DNA from: Antedon bifida | Lineage: Eukaryota > Echinodermata > Crinoidea > Comatulida > Antedonidae | Assembly: GCA_963402885.1 (NCBI GenBank) | Contig: OY727100.1 | Span: 9,393,395 to 9,457,394 of the forward strand | Length of the DNA: 64,000 bases | Direction of reading: 5' to 3' | In this document: piece by piece, positions 35,695 through 48,189 of the stretch | Numbering within the stretch: position 1 is the first letter of the stretch | Layout: each line of letters opens with the position of its first letter | Notes under the pieces: model-generated | What the model was told of the DNA's origin: nothing | Databases searched by the model: none | The model's input: the letters and a program-made list of their open reading frames with translations, nothing else | Translations under genes and position numbers: made by a program

Positions 35695-36415
35695 CTGTAA
35701 AAAAACAAAAATGTTTGCACATGAATTTAGTATAATAAAAAGATAATTTATTAAAAAAACCAATAAGGATTTACAATTCCTTTTTAAAATATGAAGACGA
35801 TAAAATTATAAATGTCGGTTCTTAATATCTTTAAATAAATAATAATGCGCGGTATGGTATATGATACTAGGACATACATGTGAAACACATGTAATGTTGT
35901 ATTAGAAAATATGAGTGATGATACTGATACAGAAGGCCTACCGATAATCGGGAGATCAATAGAGTTTGTTACATGTTTTTCTATGTCCGTAACAATATAC
36001 CGTTTACCTGAACTGATATGCACAATGATCAAATTTTGGGAAGAGATGCAATATTGTAAAAATCAGATCTCAGATAAAATATTAGATTGCGTTTTATTTT
36101 TATTACTGTTTAATCTCAGTACTCTAAACGGAAATAAACCTGAGTACTTGGTCTTTGTTTGGGCTATTCTGGTCAAAATCTATATGGTCAAATCAATTCA
36201 TCATTTTTATATTTTTTATATACATTCAATTTTTAATGTATTTTTATACCTTTCAAACGTATTTTACTATACCTGTAATGTTATTACTGTATTTTTGGAA
36301 GTGCTGTGTCATAAATAGGGAAGCTGTCCAATATAGTGAAATATATTCTCGAGAGCAAAATATGTGTTTTTTACACCTACGTTTTTATGGAACGCCTCCT
36401 CTGCCTTCAGTTCAC
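35695..36415. other. No gene recognised
   Basis: AT-rich DNA. Overlapping open frames at 35911-36318 and 36155-36420 lack family resemblance and codon-like composition. It should contain the upstream flank of the DED-like exon. Confidence 0.4.
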
Positions 36416-36421
36416 ATTTAT

Positions 36422-36685
36422 CATGCAGTACACACCAATCGTCATGCAGTACACACCAATCGTCATGCAGTACACACCAATGGTCATGCAGTACACACCA
36501 ATCGTCATGCAGTACACACCAAACATCATGCAGTACACACCAATCGTCATGCAGTACACACCAAACATCATGCAGTACACACCAATCGTCATGCAGTACA
36601 CACCAATCGCCATGCAGTACACACCAATGGTCATGCAGTACACACCAAACATCATGCAGTACACACCAATCGTCAAGCAGTCAAA
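36422..36685. repeat. 21-bp minisatellite, open in several frames
   Basis: About 12 units of CATGCAGTACACACCAATCG plus T, with alternating variants ATCGT, ATGGT and AACAT. Twenty-one is divisible by three, so the array reads open in at least three plus-strand frames and one minus-strand frame. No flanking exon supports translation. Confidence 0.93.
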
Positions 36686-36919
36686 TATTGCGTAATTTAT
36701 ACCGCCACCTATCGACAAAATCGAATATCACATGACGTTTATTAGACGGCTGTAAAACTAAGGCTATACTAAGTTTATACTATACTTTATACTACAGCAA
36801 CTCACGCTGTCTACTACTACACCGCACATGCTTTACGTCCTATAGATTCCAAGATTTCTGTAATAGTTTTTCCAGCCATTTTATATTATGACTGAATAGA
36901 TGTTTTGCCCCGTTTTCTT

Positions 36920-37900
36920 TTGACAAGGCCACTTCAGAACAAGAATTCGTCAGGGATTGCTAAAGCACTTGCGGAGATTTACAATGAACACGGTCCACTG
37001 ACAATTTTGCAACGTGATAGAGGAAAGAATTTGAAGGCGTGGTAGTAAAATTGATGAAAAAACTGAACATACAAATAATTACAATATCCTAATCACAAGG
37101 GAAAGTTGAATGATCTCATCGCACATTGAGGAGGAAAATCTTTTTCAATCTTTTCCATGTGAAGAATAAACTGAAGGCTGTGTTAGTCGCAAGTCTCCAT
37201 TTCAAATATATTTCGGACGTTTAAATAACTGAATAAAACATCCTTTAGATTTAAAAAGGAAAATTTAGGGTTTATCCCAGAAAGACCATCTTCAGGTGAA
37301 TTATGCAAGACACTAAAGAATCTAATATAATATTCGGAGTTCTTCTATGGCTGCCACTGACTGAGTAAACAAACGTATGATTAGAAGAGATATTAGAAAA
37401 CAACCATTGTAGCCTACAATGTTCCTTGGTACTTGAATGCGTACATAAACTTTATCGCCAAGGCACAGACTAGCTCAGAGACACTATATCACTGAAGGGA
37501 AGATAGTCAAGTACAAACTTCAGTATGAACAAAATGGAATACCTACTTACGATTGGTTTCACGTTAATAACATAACCAGTCTGACCTTCGCTGAGGAGAA
37601 CGCTAGAGCGAAGATGAATATTGCTGAAAAGGTGCCACCACCATTACACCATACCACTTCTGGTATGGAAAACCTTTTAGCAAATTTGGTCTACGTGCGC
37701 GATTGAATCCATTGGGAGACTGTAACTGTCAATTCTATGCCTTAGTCGACCAACTTGAAACATTTGGTATTCACAGGAGTTCTGAGGGCTTGCGTGCCGA
37801 GTTGGTATCAGATATAATTCATGGTGTGCATGCACTTCTAACCAACATAGATTAAAAACATTATTGTGACTGGTCTAATAAATACGACAAATGGAGAAAG
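36920..37900 (+). mobile_element. Decayed integrase plus OTU-domain retroelement
   Basis: Frames in order: SSGIAKALAEIYNEHGPLTI with LQRDRG near 36945-37025 (integrase core, DRG at the second catalytic region), KLNIQIITIS and SQGKVE near 37055-37110. Then KYKLQYEQNGIPTYDWFHVN with NITSLTFAEENARAKM near 37512-37615. Last is LRARLNPLGDCNCQFYALVD then QLETFGIHRSSEGLRAEL near 37700-37815. GDCNCQFYAL is the OTU-protease Cys loop (normally GDGNCQ). The integrase-OTU order is known from a group of animal integrase-bearing elements. Many stops; a dead copy. Confidence 0.7.
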
Positions 37901-38640
37901 ACAGAAGATCGTCATTGAAATAAAGTCAGTAGTGGTATAAAGTGTGTTTCACGTGTCACTATGAAGTTGTACTTCGAATTGATACCCATAAGTAAAGGAG
38001 ACGTATTTATGTTTTGTAGATAAGTGTGGTACAGGTCACGTTTCCATCGTTTCGTTTTTTCCACTGTTGGGGGATAATTTTTATTATTGGGTGCATAATT
38101 CAGTAGGATAGTGCGTGGATAGTTAAGGGTACCCTCCAAGTGAAGATGGTTGATAAGGGCATGCCTACACTCTAAAAATGCGGTTGGGTAAAAAATCTAA
38201 CTGAACATTTGGGTCAAAATTTTCTGCCCCAGTAGGTCTAGGCCTATATTTTTAATTCTATGATCAAACATGTTCCATGCTCGATCACAAAAGACAAGGT
38301 CAAAAGAGGCTCCAGTTGGCTAGCTAGACAGCTACGCTACGGTAGCACACACCTGCCAACTCTCACGCATGAGGGCCGATTTTTTAGGTCTAACACATAC
38401 GTGGCTATTTCTCACGCATCCATAAAATATTCAGAAAAAACACAGGGCTCTGTCCATAGTACTATTCCGTTTGAATTGTTAATTGAAAGTGTTAATTTAA
38501 TGAAATGTGATATACTGTATATATATAGGCCTATAGTTCTAATAGCATTTCCAACAATAAAACCTCAACTTTAGCGCGATATGGTTCTAAATAACTCAAA
38601 TAGTGTTAATCCGCCAAGAGACTTGAAGCAGGTGAAGAAT
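37901..38640. other. No gene recognised
   Basis: No supported coding content. The plus frame at 38260-38574 has no recognisable family. A TAGGTCTAGGCCTA word near 38232 recalls the CTAG-rich blocks. Confidence 0.4.
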
Positions 38641-39640
38641 GTCAAACACAATGAATGATATCCAAAATATCATTAATGATATTCATGGTAATGACTTCAT
38701 AAAGGAAAAGATCATCCGCCATCTGTGATACTATATTTTGACGAACAGCTGTAGGATATAAGTAACGTCTGTATTAGGGATTGACCGAACATTTAATCTT
38801 GCATCCTGTTACGTACCACTACCGTGTATCACAACAACACTAACTTGATGTGAAAGGGAAAAAATCTACACCCAATATTTAGTAGAGAGGCCAAATACTC
38901 TATATAAATTTTGGAGAGAATTTTTGTTAATAGCAACCATGTTGAATGTATCCTTTGTGGGGTGACAAAAACGATAGTGGTTGATGCCACCTTCAGGTTT
39001 GGGTATTAAGGTCAGTTTATGTGGTCAAAAGCTCGGTCTTCCCAGTAGAATTATATTTATTTCAATTAATAGAGATAATTAACTGATTTGTGCTCTATTT
39101 GACCTTATGAACTTGAAAATGACCAGCTTCCGCAATATGTCAATATAATGATCCAATATTGGTTACATTTGTTTTAATTAGTTTACAAAAACAGCTTAAA
39201 ACCCATATTTTATTATATTTGACCCAATAACCTTGAAAATGACCTTTGACCTGAAATTTGAGAGTGTCTATCTTTTTTTGTCATCCCATAAGGGATATAT
39301 TCCACATGGTTGCCAGCTATTAACAGAAAATTCCCCCAATTCAGATGGAAAAGCTCACATTGGCCTCCCTAATATACAACTCTTATCAACAATTTTTAAC
39401 CCACTTACCAGAAAAACCTCCCAGAAAGTATAGGCAACTCACAAGCAAGCGGTGCAGAATTGATTTTTGGTCGGATGAAGAAGCTGCAATAACGAAAGCT
39501 GTTAAACATTCGTTTCCATCTTCAACATTAGTTTTGTGTGAACTTCACCTTAAGAATAACGTACAAGTAAAGTCCTTTGTTTACCAGGGACAACTCATCA
39601 CTGACGTTGGTAGATGTGACAAAGATATTTGTGAAAGGAT
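38640..39640 (+). mobile_element. Decayed transposase of MULE-like type
   Basis: Near 38781-38810 a frame reads GIDRTFNLASCYV. At 39360-39560 it reads YNSYQQFLTHLPEKP and, after a gap, WSDEEAAITKAVKHSFPSST then LVLCELHLKNNVQ. The order D-x-T-F, then S-DEE-A-x-x-x-A-x-x-x-x-FP, then L-C-x-x-H-L-K matches the DDE core of Mutator-like transposases with the C-x-x-H motif. About 500 bp between them is unreadable. Dead remnant. Confidence 0.5.
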
Positions 39641-39654
39641 AGGCATTGCAAATT

Positions 39655-39800
39655 AGCCTTTAACGCCATAAAGACAGCACTAACCTCAAGTAATCTGAAA
39701 ATACATACAAGATTTAGAATATTCACGTTATATACATCTTATCAGCAGCTATCTATGGATGTGAGACCTGGATTCTCTCACAAGCCGTCAGAGACTAAAT
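39655..39800 (+). mobile_element. Short LINE RT tail fragment
   Basis: The frame reads FNAIKTALTSSNLKIHTRFR then IFTLYILSAAIYGCETWILS. The ...YGCETW... stretch is characteristic of the end of many LINE reverse transcriptases. It directly follows the MULE-like remnant. Fragment only. Confidence 0.55.
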
Positions 39801-39804
39801 TGAC

Positions 39805-40880
39805 ATAGACCCCATTTACACTTCAACGACGATTTATTAGCCGGCTTGAAACCGGCTGTCTTTTTAGCCCGCAATGTGTTTACACTTACCAAACAAGCCG
39901 GCCTTGGTCCCTATGTAACCCAGTGCAAAATAATATAAAGGCTACGGTCACACTACAGCCTCAAGCCTGGCACGACTCACCGCGATTGAGATTTTCTTGA
40001 GTGTGATGTGGCTGTTCTTCAGCCTTCACGAGCGCTTTCGCTTTTGCCTGTGTTGCCGATGATTTGTGTAGTTTTATTGATTCTAGTTTTAAGGCACTGG
40101 AACCTTCATAGAAAGTGTTCCTTACTTTAAATTAATGTTTGCATCTATTCCCGCTCCATCGATGCACGTCCGACAAGACCTGGTACCGGACAAATCATTG
40201 TGGAAAAGCCATGGTTGGTCATGTTGCCATGCTGGCAAAACACTTTTTCATACTTTCCTTGTGATTCCAACGTTTCTTCTTTAGTTTTGGTTTTTTTTCA
40301 GGCGGCGGAGAGCAATTTGCAATAAACTTCCACATCCAGCCTATTATAACCATAGATATAAGAAAGCTTTATATTATCTTTATGATTAACGCATATGGAA
40401 ACGCGTTGTTTTGTCTATGTGGGCAATAAAAAATGCAAGCTTCGAATTTGCAACGCAGAAATACTCTCTACGCTTGTGTAGGAAAATTGGATTCATTTCC
40501 AATCAGTGTCGAGTGTAAAATGCAGTAAAAAGACACTCAAAAACAGATATGATGACATACGGGCATACACAAACAAGATCAGCAGTAGTTCAGATAAGCT
40601 GGAGATTGCCTTACTAAAATCAACACCTGATGCCTGCAGCCTGCAAAGACCCTGGCAATGATGACAGATTCAAATGTTGTATGGAATCAACTGTTGAAGA
40701 TAAGAAGGTAAAATTGTACTGTATTTGTATGAATAAAACAATTATTCATATACAATAGAAGCCCTCTTTTCAATTTGTTGGGTCCCGAAGGTGTCCCCTT
40801 AATAGGGGTTGTACTTTAATTAAATATAGATTAAATATACAGTATATTATTATGCTATATTAAATTATTTGCATTAATAA
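39805..40880. other. Element ends, otherwise no gene recognised
   Basis: Begins with AGACCCCATTTACACTT near 39809, identical to the terminal repeat of the MITE at 6781. GCCGGC-rich stretches follow, and a GGTCACACTACAGCC word of DNA-transposon-end type lies near 39955. The rest shows no supported coding region. Confidence 0.45.
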
Positions 40881-42072
40881 ACTTCCAGGTATATTCCAGG
40901 ACTAATACTTAACTTAACTTAAAAACAAGTGATAACAAACTAACAGCAGACTCTTCTAAAATAGCCAACAATTTAAATAAATATTTTTCTAAAATAGGAC
41001 CTGACCTTGCAAAAGACATCCCACCAGAAATTCCTAGATTACTTATTGAAAATATTACTAATCGAAGTAGGGACCTACTTAAATTTAGTTTTGTAAATCA
41101 AGAATATATTTATAAACAATTAAACTCACTTGCTGTTAGTAAAGTGACAGGCTTAGATGAGCTTCCAGCTAAAATGCTGAAGTTGGTTATTGATCAAATC
41201 ATTGGACCTCTCACTTATTTGGTAAATCTCTCACTCGCAACCAGTACTTTAACAAAAAGATGGAAATGTGCCAAAATCTGCCCAGTTTTTAAAGGGGGAG
41301 ATTCTTTCTAAAATTATCGAGAGGGTTGTATTTGATCAGGTCTATCAATTTATTAACTCAAAAAATATGATTTATGCTTACCAATCAGGATTTCGTCCTA
41401 ATTTCTCTACTGTATCTTCATTATTAAAAATTACAGAAGATTGGATAAATGATTTTGATTGTGGGAAGTATATTGGTTTAGTCATGCTTGATCTGAAAAA
41501 AGCTTTCGATACGGTAGACCATACCATACTTATAGACAAGCTTAAATCATTTAACTAAGATGTGTCTATTATAAATTGGTTTAAAGACTATCTTTGTGAT
41601 CGTACGCACTTAACACAAGTAAATGGTGTCCGATAAGATAAATGCTATAGTAATTGTGGAATCCCCCAAGGATCAATTTTGGGACCACTCTTATTTATAC
41701 TTTATGTAAATGATGTAAATAGTGTACAGATTAGTATGTATGCAGATGATACAGCTCTTTACTTTGCATCTTCTGATATACAGTAAATGAAGTACTGTAC
41801 TTGCAAAAATTAATGAAGATTTAAAAAAAATCAAATCATGGCTAGCAAGTAACAAGCTTAGGCTAAATGTAAATAAAACAAACATTGATCTAAATTTAAA
41901 CAAAGAGTAAAAAGCTGTCATCTAGGTGTTGTTATTGATGAATATTTACTGTGGGATAAACAAATAGATAATGTTAAAAGTAAAGTATTGCCAGGCTTGT
42001 ACTACTTAAAAAAATCTTCAAATCTCGTCCCAAAACATGTATCTTGCTTAATGTATAATAGTATACAAATAA

Positions 42073-42219
42073 TGAATGTTTATGAGTGTAATGGTACAAA
42101 TAATGGCATGAGGTGAATGATGAAAGGTTATACCAACGAGGCAACGCCGAGTTGATATAACCTTTCATCATTCACCAAATGCCATTATTTGTACCATTAC
42201 ACGAATATTAAGCATTCAT
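42073..42219. mobile_element. Long-hairpin MITE inserted in the LINE
   Basis: Arms 42087-42132 and 42156-42201 pair over about 46 bases with a small bulge (TGTAATGGTACAAATAATGG with its complement), around a 23-base GC-richer loop. The outer arms ATGAATG and CATTCAT extend the pairing. About 147 bp, no coding content. It lies where the LINE reading is interrupted. Confidence 0.8.
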
Positions 42220-42227
42220 TACTTGTT

Positions 42228-42947
42228 TTATATAACATCTAAATAGATTCCTGTCATTTGAATCAAATATAAGGTAGCCCTAGCCAAGCGACCTACATTT
42301 CAGATTGATTAAAACAGTAACATTTGGTTTTTAATATTATAATATTAAATGTTATATTTATATGGATTTTATAAACACACCTACTTTAGTGTTAATTATG
42401 TCAACAAACGACCAAACAATCCTATGCCTAGCAAGGCTAAAACGCCTAGGCTAGGCCTAGCCTAATACTAACAGGCCTAGCTAGGCTAGACCTAGTAGTA
42501 GTACTAGATTGGCTGAAAGGCAAAACTTTGACAGACAATTGGAACTTATCTTAGCTAATTATGGTTTTTCCAACGATTCCATGTCTTGTAGGGATGTCCC
42601 CATTAATTAATCAAAATCCTAAAAACGATCTAAAGCTATTATTTAAATGCCTTTTTGAATGAAATTAGTACATATTTATATCTCCAAATCGTACACAAAA
42701 ATCTGCTGCTGTTGCATGTCTCGCGGTGGTGTTTACAAACAGAGGCAGGACGACAGGTGGCGCTGTTGTATTTCAATGTAATTTTTGTATTCTAAATTTT
42801 TTTTCATCCACGAAACGTTTTTTTTTTCGTACACAAAATGTTTAAAAAAGTACTATTAAACGATCGTTTAATAGTGCGTACTATTGCACGCCATGTGACC
42901 CACAATCGTCCAATCAAATGACAGGAATTTATTTAGGTGTTATATAA
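42228..42947. mobile_element. Non-autonomous DNA element with ~34-bp inverted ends
   Basis: The left end TTATATAACATCTAAATAGA and the reverse complement of the right end TTATATAACACCTAAATAAA match over about 34 bp with few differences, both continuing into TTCCTGTCATTTGA. The interior includes a CTAG-rich block (42425-42510) and a GC-richer part. No transposase. It sits between LINE codons at about 42060 and 42948. Related ends occur at 18.9 and 48.03 kb. Confidence 0.75.
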
Positions 42948-43070
42948 TATTATCTATCCACAGTTTAACTATTGTAATATTGTGTGGGGCAGATCAAATA
43001 AAAAAAATACTAATAAACTACAAATGCTACAAAACTGGATAAATCTTAATACTCAACTACATAATAATGA

Positions 43071-46020
43071 AGCCAAACAGTCGGAGAGCCGCGTTGGGAA
43101 ATATGACCGTTATCGCTGAATTTTCGACTTCGCATGACGTCATAAATTTTAGAAGCCCTCTCTCGGCACAGAAGCATCAACTTTTCGCGCGAAAACATTA
43201 GCATAAAGTATACGTCATTTAATAGCTGTTTAATAAACATTAGTAGGCGAAAAATTAACCATATATGGTAAGATCAGTTCCTTATATGTTTAAGATGTCG
43301 CAGGTCACCTAATTTTCTGAATAATTTGTTGGATTTGTTGTCAGCGACAATTTATTTCCAAAGTTCGTGTGCGTCCGTCAAAACTGAAGTTTTCTAACAG
43401 GTGTTTGTTTACAAATTTTCCATTAGTGGGATTTGCATCCCATACAGTGAATTACCAAAAAACCGACGTATATGGATAGAGTAAGTATCAATAGTCTGTT
43501 TTACGTTAAAATTGGCTTGAAACCCTATTTAAGCTTCCTATAGCGAACATTTTAAAAAAGGTCCTCATGTCATATATTTTTACGTCTGGCGGCACTAGTT
43601 CCGTCGTGTGTGGTGCATGGTGTGTTGATTGTGGTTGTTGTAGGTGAGTATATGCACGACCTGGTGGATCGTTGTCGTATTATATCGGCCTAGGCCTAGT
43701 AACATGTTCTGTTAATAATTTAAATACTTTAGTTACAATTTAGTATTATTAAAGTATCGTTACAATCCTACTCTATATTGAAGATGCATTGGGAAGTTTT
43801 AAAAAGATAATTAAGCAAATCGCAGCCTGATACAGGTATAGGCCTACCTATTCTATAGTTAAATATTTATTTATAGTAAAATTATTGACAACTGAGGGGT
43901 ACAATTTATTTATAATATTAATAATTATTACAATAAACAGACATAAGGAATTTTTGTATTTGCTGCTTTTTCATGGTAGGCCTATATCTGAAAATGTTTT
44001 CAGGTTGTTGAATAATTATACTGTATAACGATGCAATGTTTTGTTGATATCATAGTGACAATTATTTAAATAGTTTCATTCATTACATTTCAGCTATTCA
44101 TTTTCATTTTAGGTTTTTTGTTGGTATCAAGACTCGACGATTTTCTGTCTCGTTCTTCAATATGAGGTTGGACGGTGGAAGCTGTAATGGTTTTCTCGAT
44201 TTCAATATCATTGCTGCAGCTGATAGTTTTTCATTTTATTCGCTAATAATAATATAACATATACATTCATACGCATTCAAGTTTTAGAAGCGTTTCAGAT
44301 CAGTCAATGATAAGATATAAATTAAGTTGCAATTGATTGATTGATTTACTTTATTAACCAGAGTCACACAGATACATACAATATAAACATATAAAACAAT
44401 CATAAAATCAGTACAACCGTAAGATGCACGTAAGTTAATATGATATAGGCCTAGCTAGTTTGTTATGTTTGATGAACAAGGTGCTATTTAAATAAAAGCA
44501 AGTTTTTATATACAGTAGTAGTATTTACTATTTATATCAGTATTGTTTGAAAGATATTTGTATTAAAAACTGCTTTTTCACATTCTGTATACGTAAAAAA
44601 AAAATTGGTTGCTTGTGTGAAATGCAAGTTGTATCTAATAAAGTAATATTTATATACAAGTGTGACATTTACTGCCAGATACTGAAATACTGAGTACCAA
44701 CCAATCACTGCAACAATACTCAAGTAAATGATGGACTTATATATTATATTTATATCTTGGTTTCAGCTGGGCCCATAATTATCTTTTTTAAAAACATGAC
44801 CATATAAAAATACACGTTTGAGTCTCTGAAACAAACATGCCCGATTTTATAAAACATTCCCCATATATAAATTGAAAATGGGTTATTTTTTTTTGTTTTT
44901 CCATTTATTGTTTTTTTAACAGTTTTTTTTATTTGTTCTGGGCCTAGTTTCTCCTTCAGGCTTCTTCTTGCTTGGTATATGAGCAGAGCTGGGATAGACC
45001 TACCACCAGCCTAGACTATAGAATACCCAGCTACTATTATTAACACTCACTAGGGTAGGCCTACCTATCTAATATTAGTATTATATCAGAATTACTCAGC
45101 CTAGCTAGGCCTAGAAAATACTATTTTTAGGCCCGGCTAGGCTAGAAATCAAGTAAGTAATTATAGTAGGAGCCTTTCCTAGCTCAGAAACCAAATAGAA
45201 CAATAATCGGGGAGCAAATTGAAATCTTAGGCCTATGACGTAATACACCTGCATGAAAACCGTATTGAACACAGACACGATTCGGTCCGGGACGATTCGT
45301 ACCAGCTTCGTAAAACGTAAACAAAGTTTCAAAATGGCGATTTTTCGATCGAAACAGAACAGAAATGTAGTAGGTTTGGTTTGATTAGTGGGAGTTGCAT
45401 CCCAAGAAAGCTTAAAATTAGATTTTTATTTTAATAGATAGCTTAATAGTTTATCTTGAAAGGATTTTAAATTCGCTTTGAAACCTTATCTAGAAAATAT
45501 GAAATTTAATGATTTTTTACCATCATTTAAAAAAAAATTAAAGTAAAAAAGTTTATACATAAAATAATGATATTTCTTGAAACAAAAAATCTGTGGAATT
45601 TAGATCACAGTTTTTATCATTATTTACGCTTGTAGTTCAACTATTGAAATACGTTTATTGATTTCATTTAATATCAAAATTATACCATTTTCTAAGTGTA
45701 CTAAAATAGCAAAAATTCCAACATTTTCCACGAAGCGCGCCCTCACAATGAATGAAATCAGTGATGCGTTACCAACGCGGCTTTCCGACTGCATACAGAG
45801 TAGCCAAACAAGCGCGTTTCATTATGGGATATGTTTTGATCAAAACTTTTGACTGTATTTCAGTTAAATGATTTTTTTTTTGACAAATTTTTGGTGATAG
45901 TTAATAACTATTATGATACTTCAAAATGACCCACTTTTAAAATAAAGTATTTATTATTATTATTAGAACGCCAGAAAGAACTGCTTTTCGAGTTGGAATA
46001 AAAAAATGAGCTACTGTTGT
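43071..46020. other. Gene-poor region
   Basis: No supported coding region. It holds a minus-strand non-LTR-type tail (AATAAAGTAAATCAATCAAT, complement of 44336-44358), CTAG-rich words near 43690 and 45000-45140, and GC-richer stretches near 43570-43680 and 45230-45400 that could be promoter-like. A GTAG-GTGAGT donor-like site lies near 43642. Nothing ties these to a gene in the window. Confidence 0.45.
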
Positions 46021-46032
46021 TTATTCCAGTCG

Positions 46033-46125
46033 GCACGAAGGTTTCAGTTTGAAAGAGGCAGCTGTTGTTCACATCCCAGATATAAAGGCTTTGGTTTTTA
46101 ATTACCTTGATGAGTACCGCCAGTA
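46033..46125 (+). other. Orphan candidate exon
   Basis: An acceptor-like TTTATTCCAG and a donor-like CCA-GTAAGT bracket an open stretch reading RHEGFSLKEAAVVHIPDIKA then LVFNYLDEYRQ. I do not recognise the family. No compatible partner exon was found nearby. It may belong to one of the decayed elements of this region. Confidence 0.3.
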
Positions 46126-46965
46126 AGTTTATAATTTTATCTTCTCAATTATTATTTTGTATGTTCAATGCGAAGGCCACTTATCTTTATCTATTAAAAT
46201 GTGGATTATTTTTTTTTCACAGACAGTATAATCTGCGAGTGTTTTGCTTCGTTGACTACTATTAATAATCTCTTTTCCATTAGTAAGGGACACGGCACGG
46301 AGGAGAGTCCATACATGCCTCAATCAACAGAAGGAAACGATCATTTTGGGGTATGAACAATGAGAATACCAGAACGACGTCCATTATGAAGGCGCATACC
46401 ATGTTCACAAGGAGGTTGAACACCTAAAAAGCCGAAAGCAGCTGAAATTTAAATAAAATACAATATTAATTAGTGAAAATCTCAGATCAATCTGTAAAAT
46501 ATAAAACAGTAACCTTCATTATATTGTCTGTCTGCTGGGTATACTTAACTGTATTGAGTGAAGTCCCGTCACATGTCAGGATTTTTTCTAAGGACAAAAT
46601 TACAACTCCACTCCCAAAGACTTGTAATAAAACTATGTTTGTCTTGTGAACCTCTGAGGGTTCCTAATGATCAGCAATTGCTGGATGGATCACCCTCTTT
46701 AAATATGGTTAAAAAAAAAAAAAAAAATAGATATTACGTAACTGTCTAACTAAGCTAAATAACTAAGTGATTAACTTTATTAAAACTACAAAATAACCTA
46801 TTCAAAGTCTTCATTTTTCATTTTTTGGGGGACAAAAATGTACATCAATCTCTACGTACTAGCCACACAATGAGTCAAAAATGGAATCCCCTGAAACCAT
46901 CCCTCTTGCCAAATGGTGAGAAAAGACAATGGTCAAGAAAGAAGATGGCGTGTTATAAAAAAAAA
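46126..46965. other. No gene recognised
   Basis: Short open frames (for example 46558-46749) with no family resemblance; poly-A runs near 46709-46725 and 46958-46970. The run of A at 46709 could be a retroposon tail. Confidence 0.35.
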
Positions 46966-46969
46966 AAAA

Positions 46970-47055
46970 GGCAATTTAGGCATCGTTGGTTTTCGAACCT
47001 GTGGCCATGAACGCTACAGGAGCATGAGCAACCGTTCAGCCTTCCAACTGGCTTA
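46970..47055 (-). mobile_element. tRNA-like (SINE head) sequence
   Basis: On the minus strand the sequence carries GGCTGAACGGTTGCTCATG (A-box-like region) and a near-consensus B box, GGTTCGAAAACC, at about 46995-47006. The spacing is tRNA-like, but the cloverleaf is imperfect, so a SINE head is more likely than a functional tRNA gene. Confidence 0.5.
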
Positions 47056-48027
47056 CGAAGGAGCTATGTCATAACCGAATTATTCTTTAGAAAATTTCTA
47101 TTGAGCATTCTGTGAACCCACACCCCCTAGGGCCTTTGGGCACACAGAAATGAAACAAATCTTCCTTAAACTCTGCCTTCAAAACACCCCTTCTGGAAAA
47201 TGAACCATGGTGAATTCTGTGAACCAAATTGAATCAATTGACCTGTTCCATTGTTTCTAACAATCATGGCCAAGCGCAGGATATGGCCGAAAAGTCAGAA
47301 GATAAGAAAAAGCCCATGCCCATATTAAGCTGGGAATCGTCATAAATGAAGATGATTCGGATTGGAGGAGTGGGGTCATCAAAAGCTGGAAGTGCCTGTT
47401 GGAGCCTGACAAGGGTAAGGATTGTACAGCAAGCTTATATTGACTGTCAAAATACTATAAAAACTTAGGGGCCAATTAAAAAATTTAGGGCCCAACGGTC
47501 GAGGCATGCTAGTGTAGCTTGTGTATCAGTTATTTGTGCTAAAGACTAAACTGACCATTTGCCATTAGATTCACTGTTGAATTGAAAATGGTTGGTCAGT
47601 CTAATAGCAACGGGCGTTGTAGTTGTGTAGCCAGACAGTTTTCGTATTGTTTTTGTTTTGGCACAGAAAAATTAAAATTGCAATTGTTTTTTTTTAGAAC
47701 AACAAAATTGTCAGAGCAGTGCATTGGCCGGTTGGCCGATCAAACATTTTAAAATTGCCATATAAACACGAACAATCGGATTGAGAAAAATGGAAATTAT
47801 TCAAAATCAGAAAAATAAGCAAATTAACAACTGATTTTGAGTTAGCAAAAAAAATGAGAAGGAAAGGTGAATTTACATCAATGTTACAATAAAGTACCTC
47901 AATATACCTTCACCAAGCGTACATCACAGAGGGAATATTTATAGTTTATAAATATTTTCAAGGTAATATACCTCTGGTTTGTAAGGTTTTTTTATTGAAT
48001 TTTCATTCTATATTCAGGTATTTTGAT
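47056..48027. other. No gene recognised
   Basis: No supported coding region. A short frame near 47320-47415 ending at a GGTAAGG donor-like site does not resemble a family I know. Confidence 0.35.
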
Positions 48028-48189
48028 TTATATAACACCTATATGTATCCTTGCCATTTGATTGGTTGATTACGTATCACGTTTTTGTCATGCCAGTTCT
48101 TTTGCTTTCTCTTTCTTAGCTTTTTCCAATGCACCTGACATTCAAAGTTGGAAAATCGCTTTCAATGTCATATCCTTTTAACTGCAACT

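Larger units (their letters stand above)
40885..43070 (+). mobile_element. LINE reverse transcriptase, near-complete but dead, with nested insertions
   Basis: Plus-strand RT motifs appear in order: KVTGLDELPAKMLKLVIDQI (about 41140-41200), KRWKCAKICPVFKGGD (41255-41307), a frameshift, then IYAYQSGFRPNFSTVSSLL (41370-41430), LVMLDLKKAFDTVDHTI (41478-41530, motif A Asp), [19 protein letters not shown] (41660-41715, motif B) and [10 protein letters not shown] (41738-41765, motif C). The thumb reads HLGVVIDEYLLWDKQ and LPGLYYLKKSSNLVPKHVS up to 42060. The continuation IIYPQFNYCNIVWG resumes at 42948, after two inserted elements. Several stops and frameshifts. The endonuclease was not found upstream. 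Confidence 0.88.

Noticed and set aside
36155..36745. Frames of 103-196 codons with HAVHTN or MQYTPIV repeats
   Set aside because: Generated by the 21-bp minisatellite; open in several frames on both strands at once.
46970..47055. Functional tRNA gene on the minus strand
   Set aside because: The B box is good, but the A box and stems are poor; a SINE head fits better.
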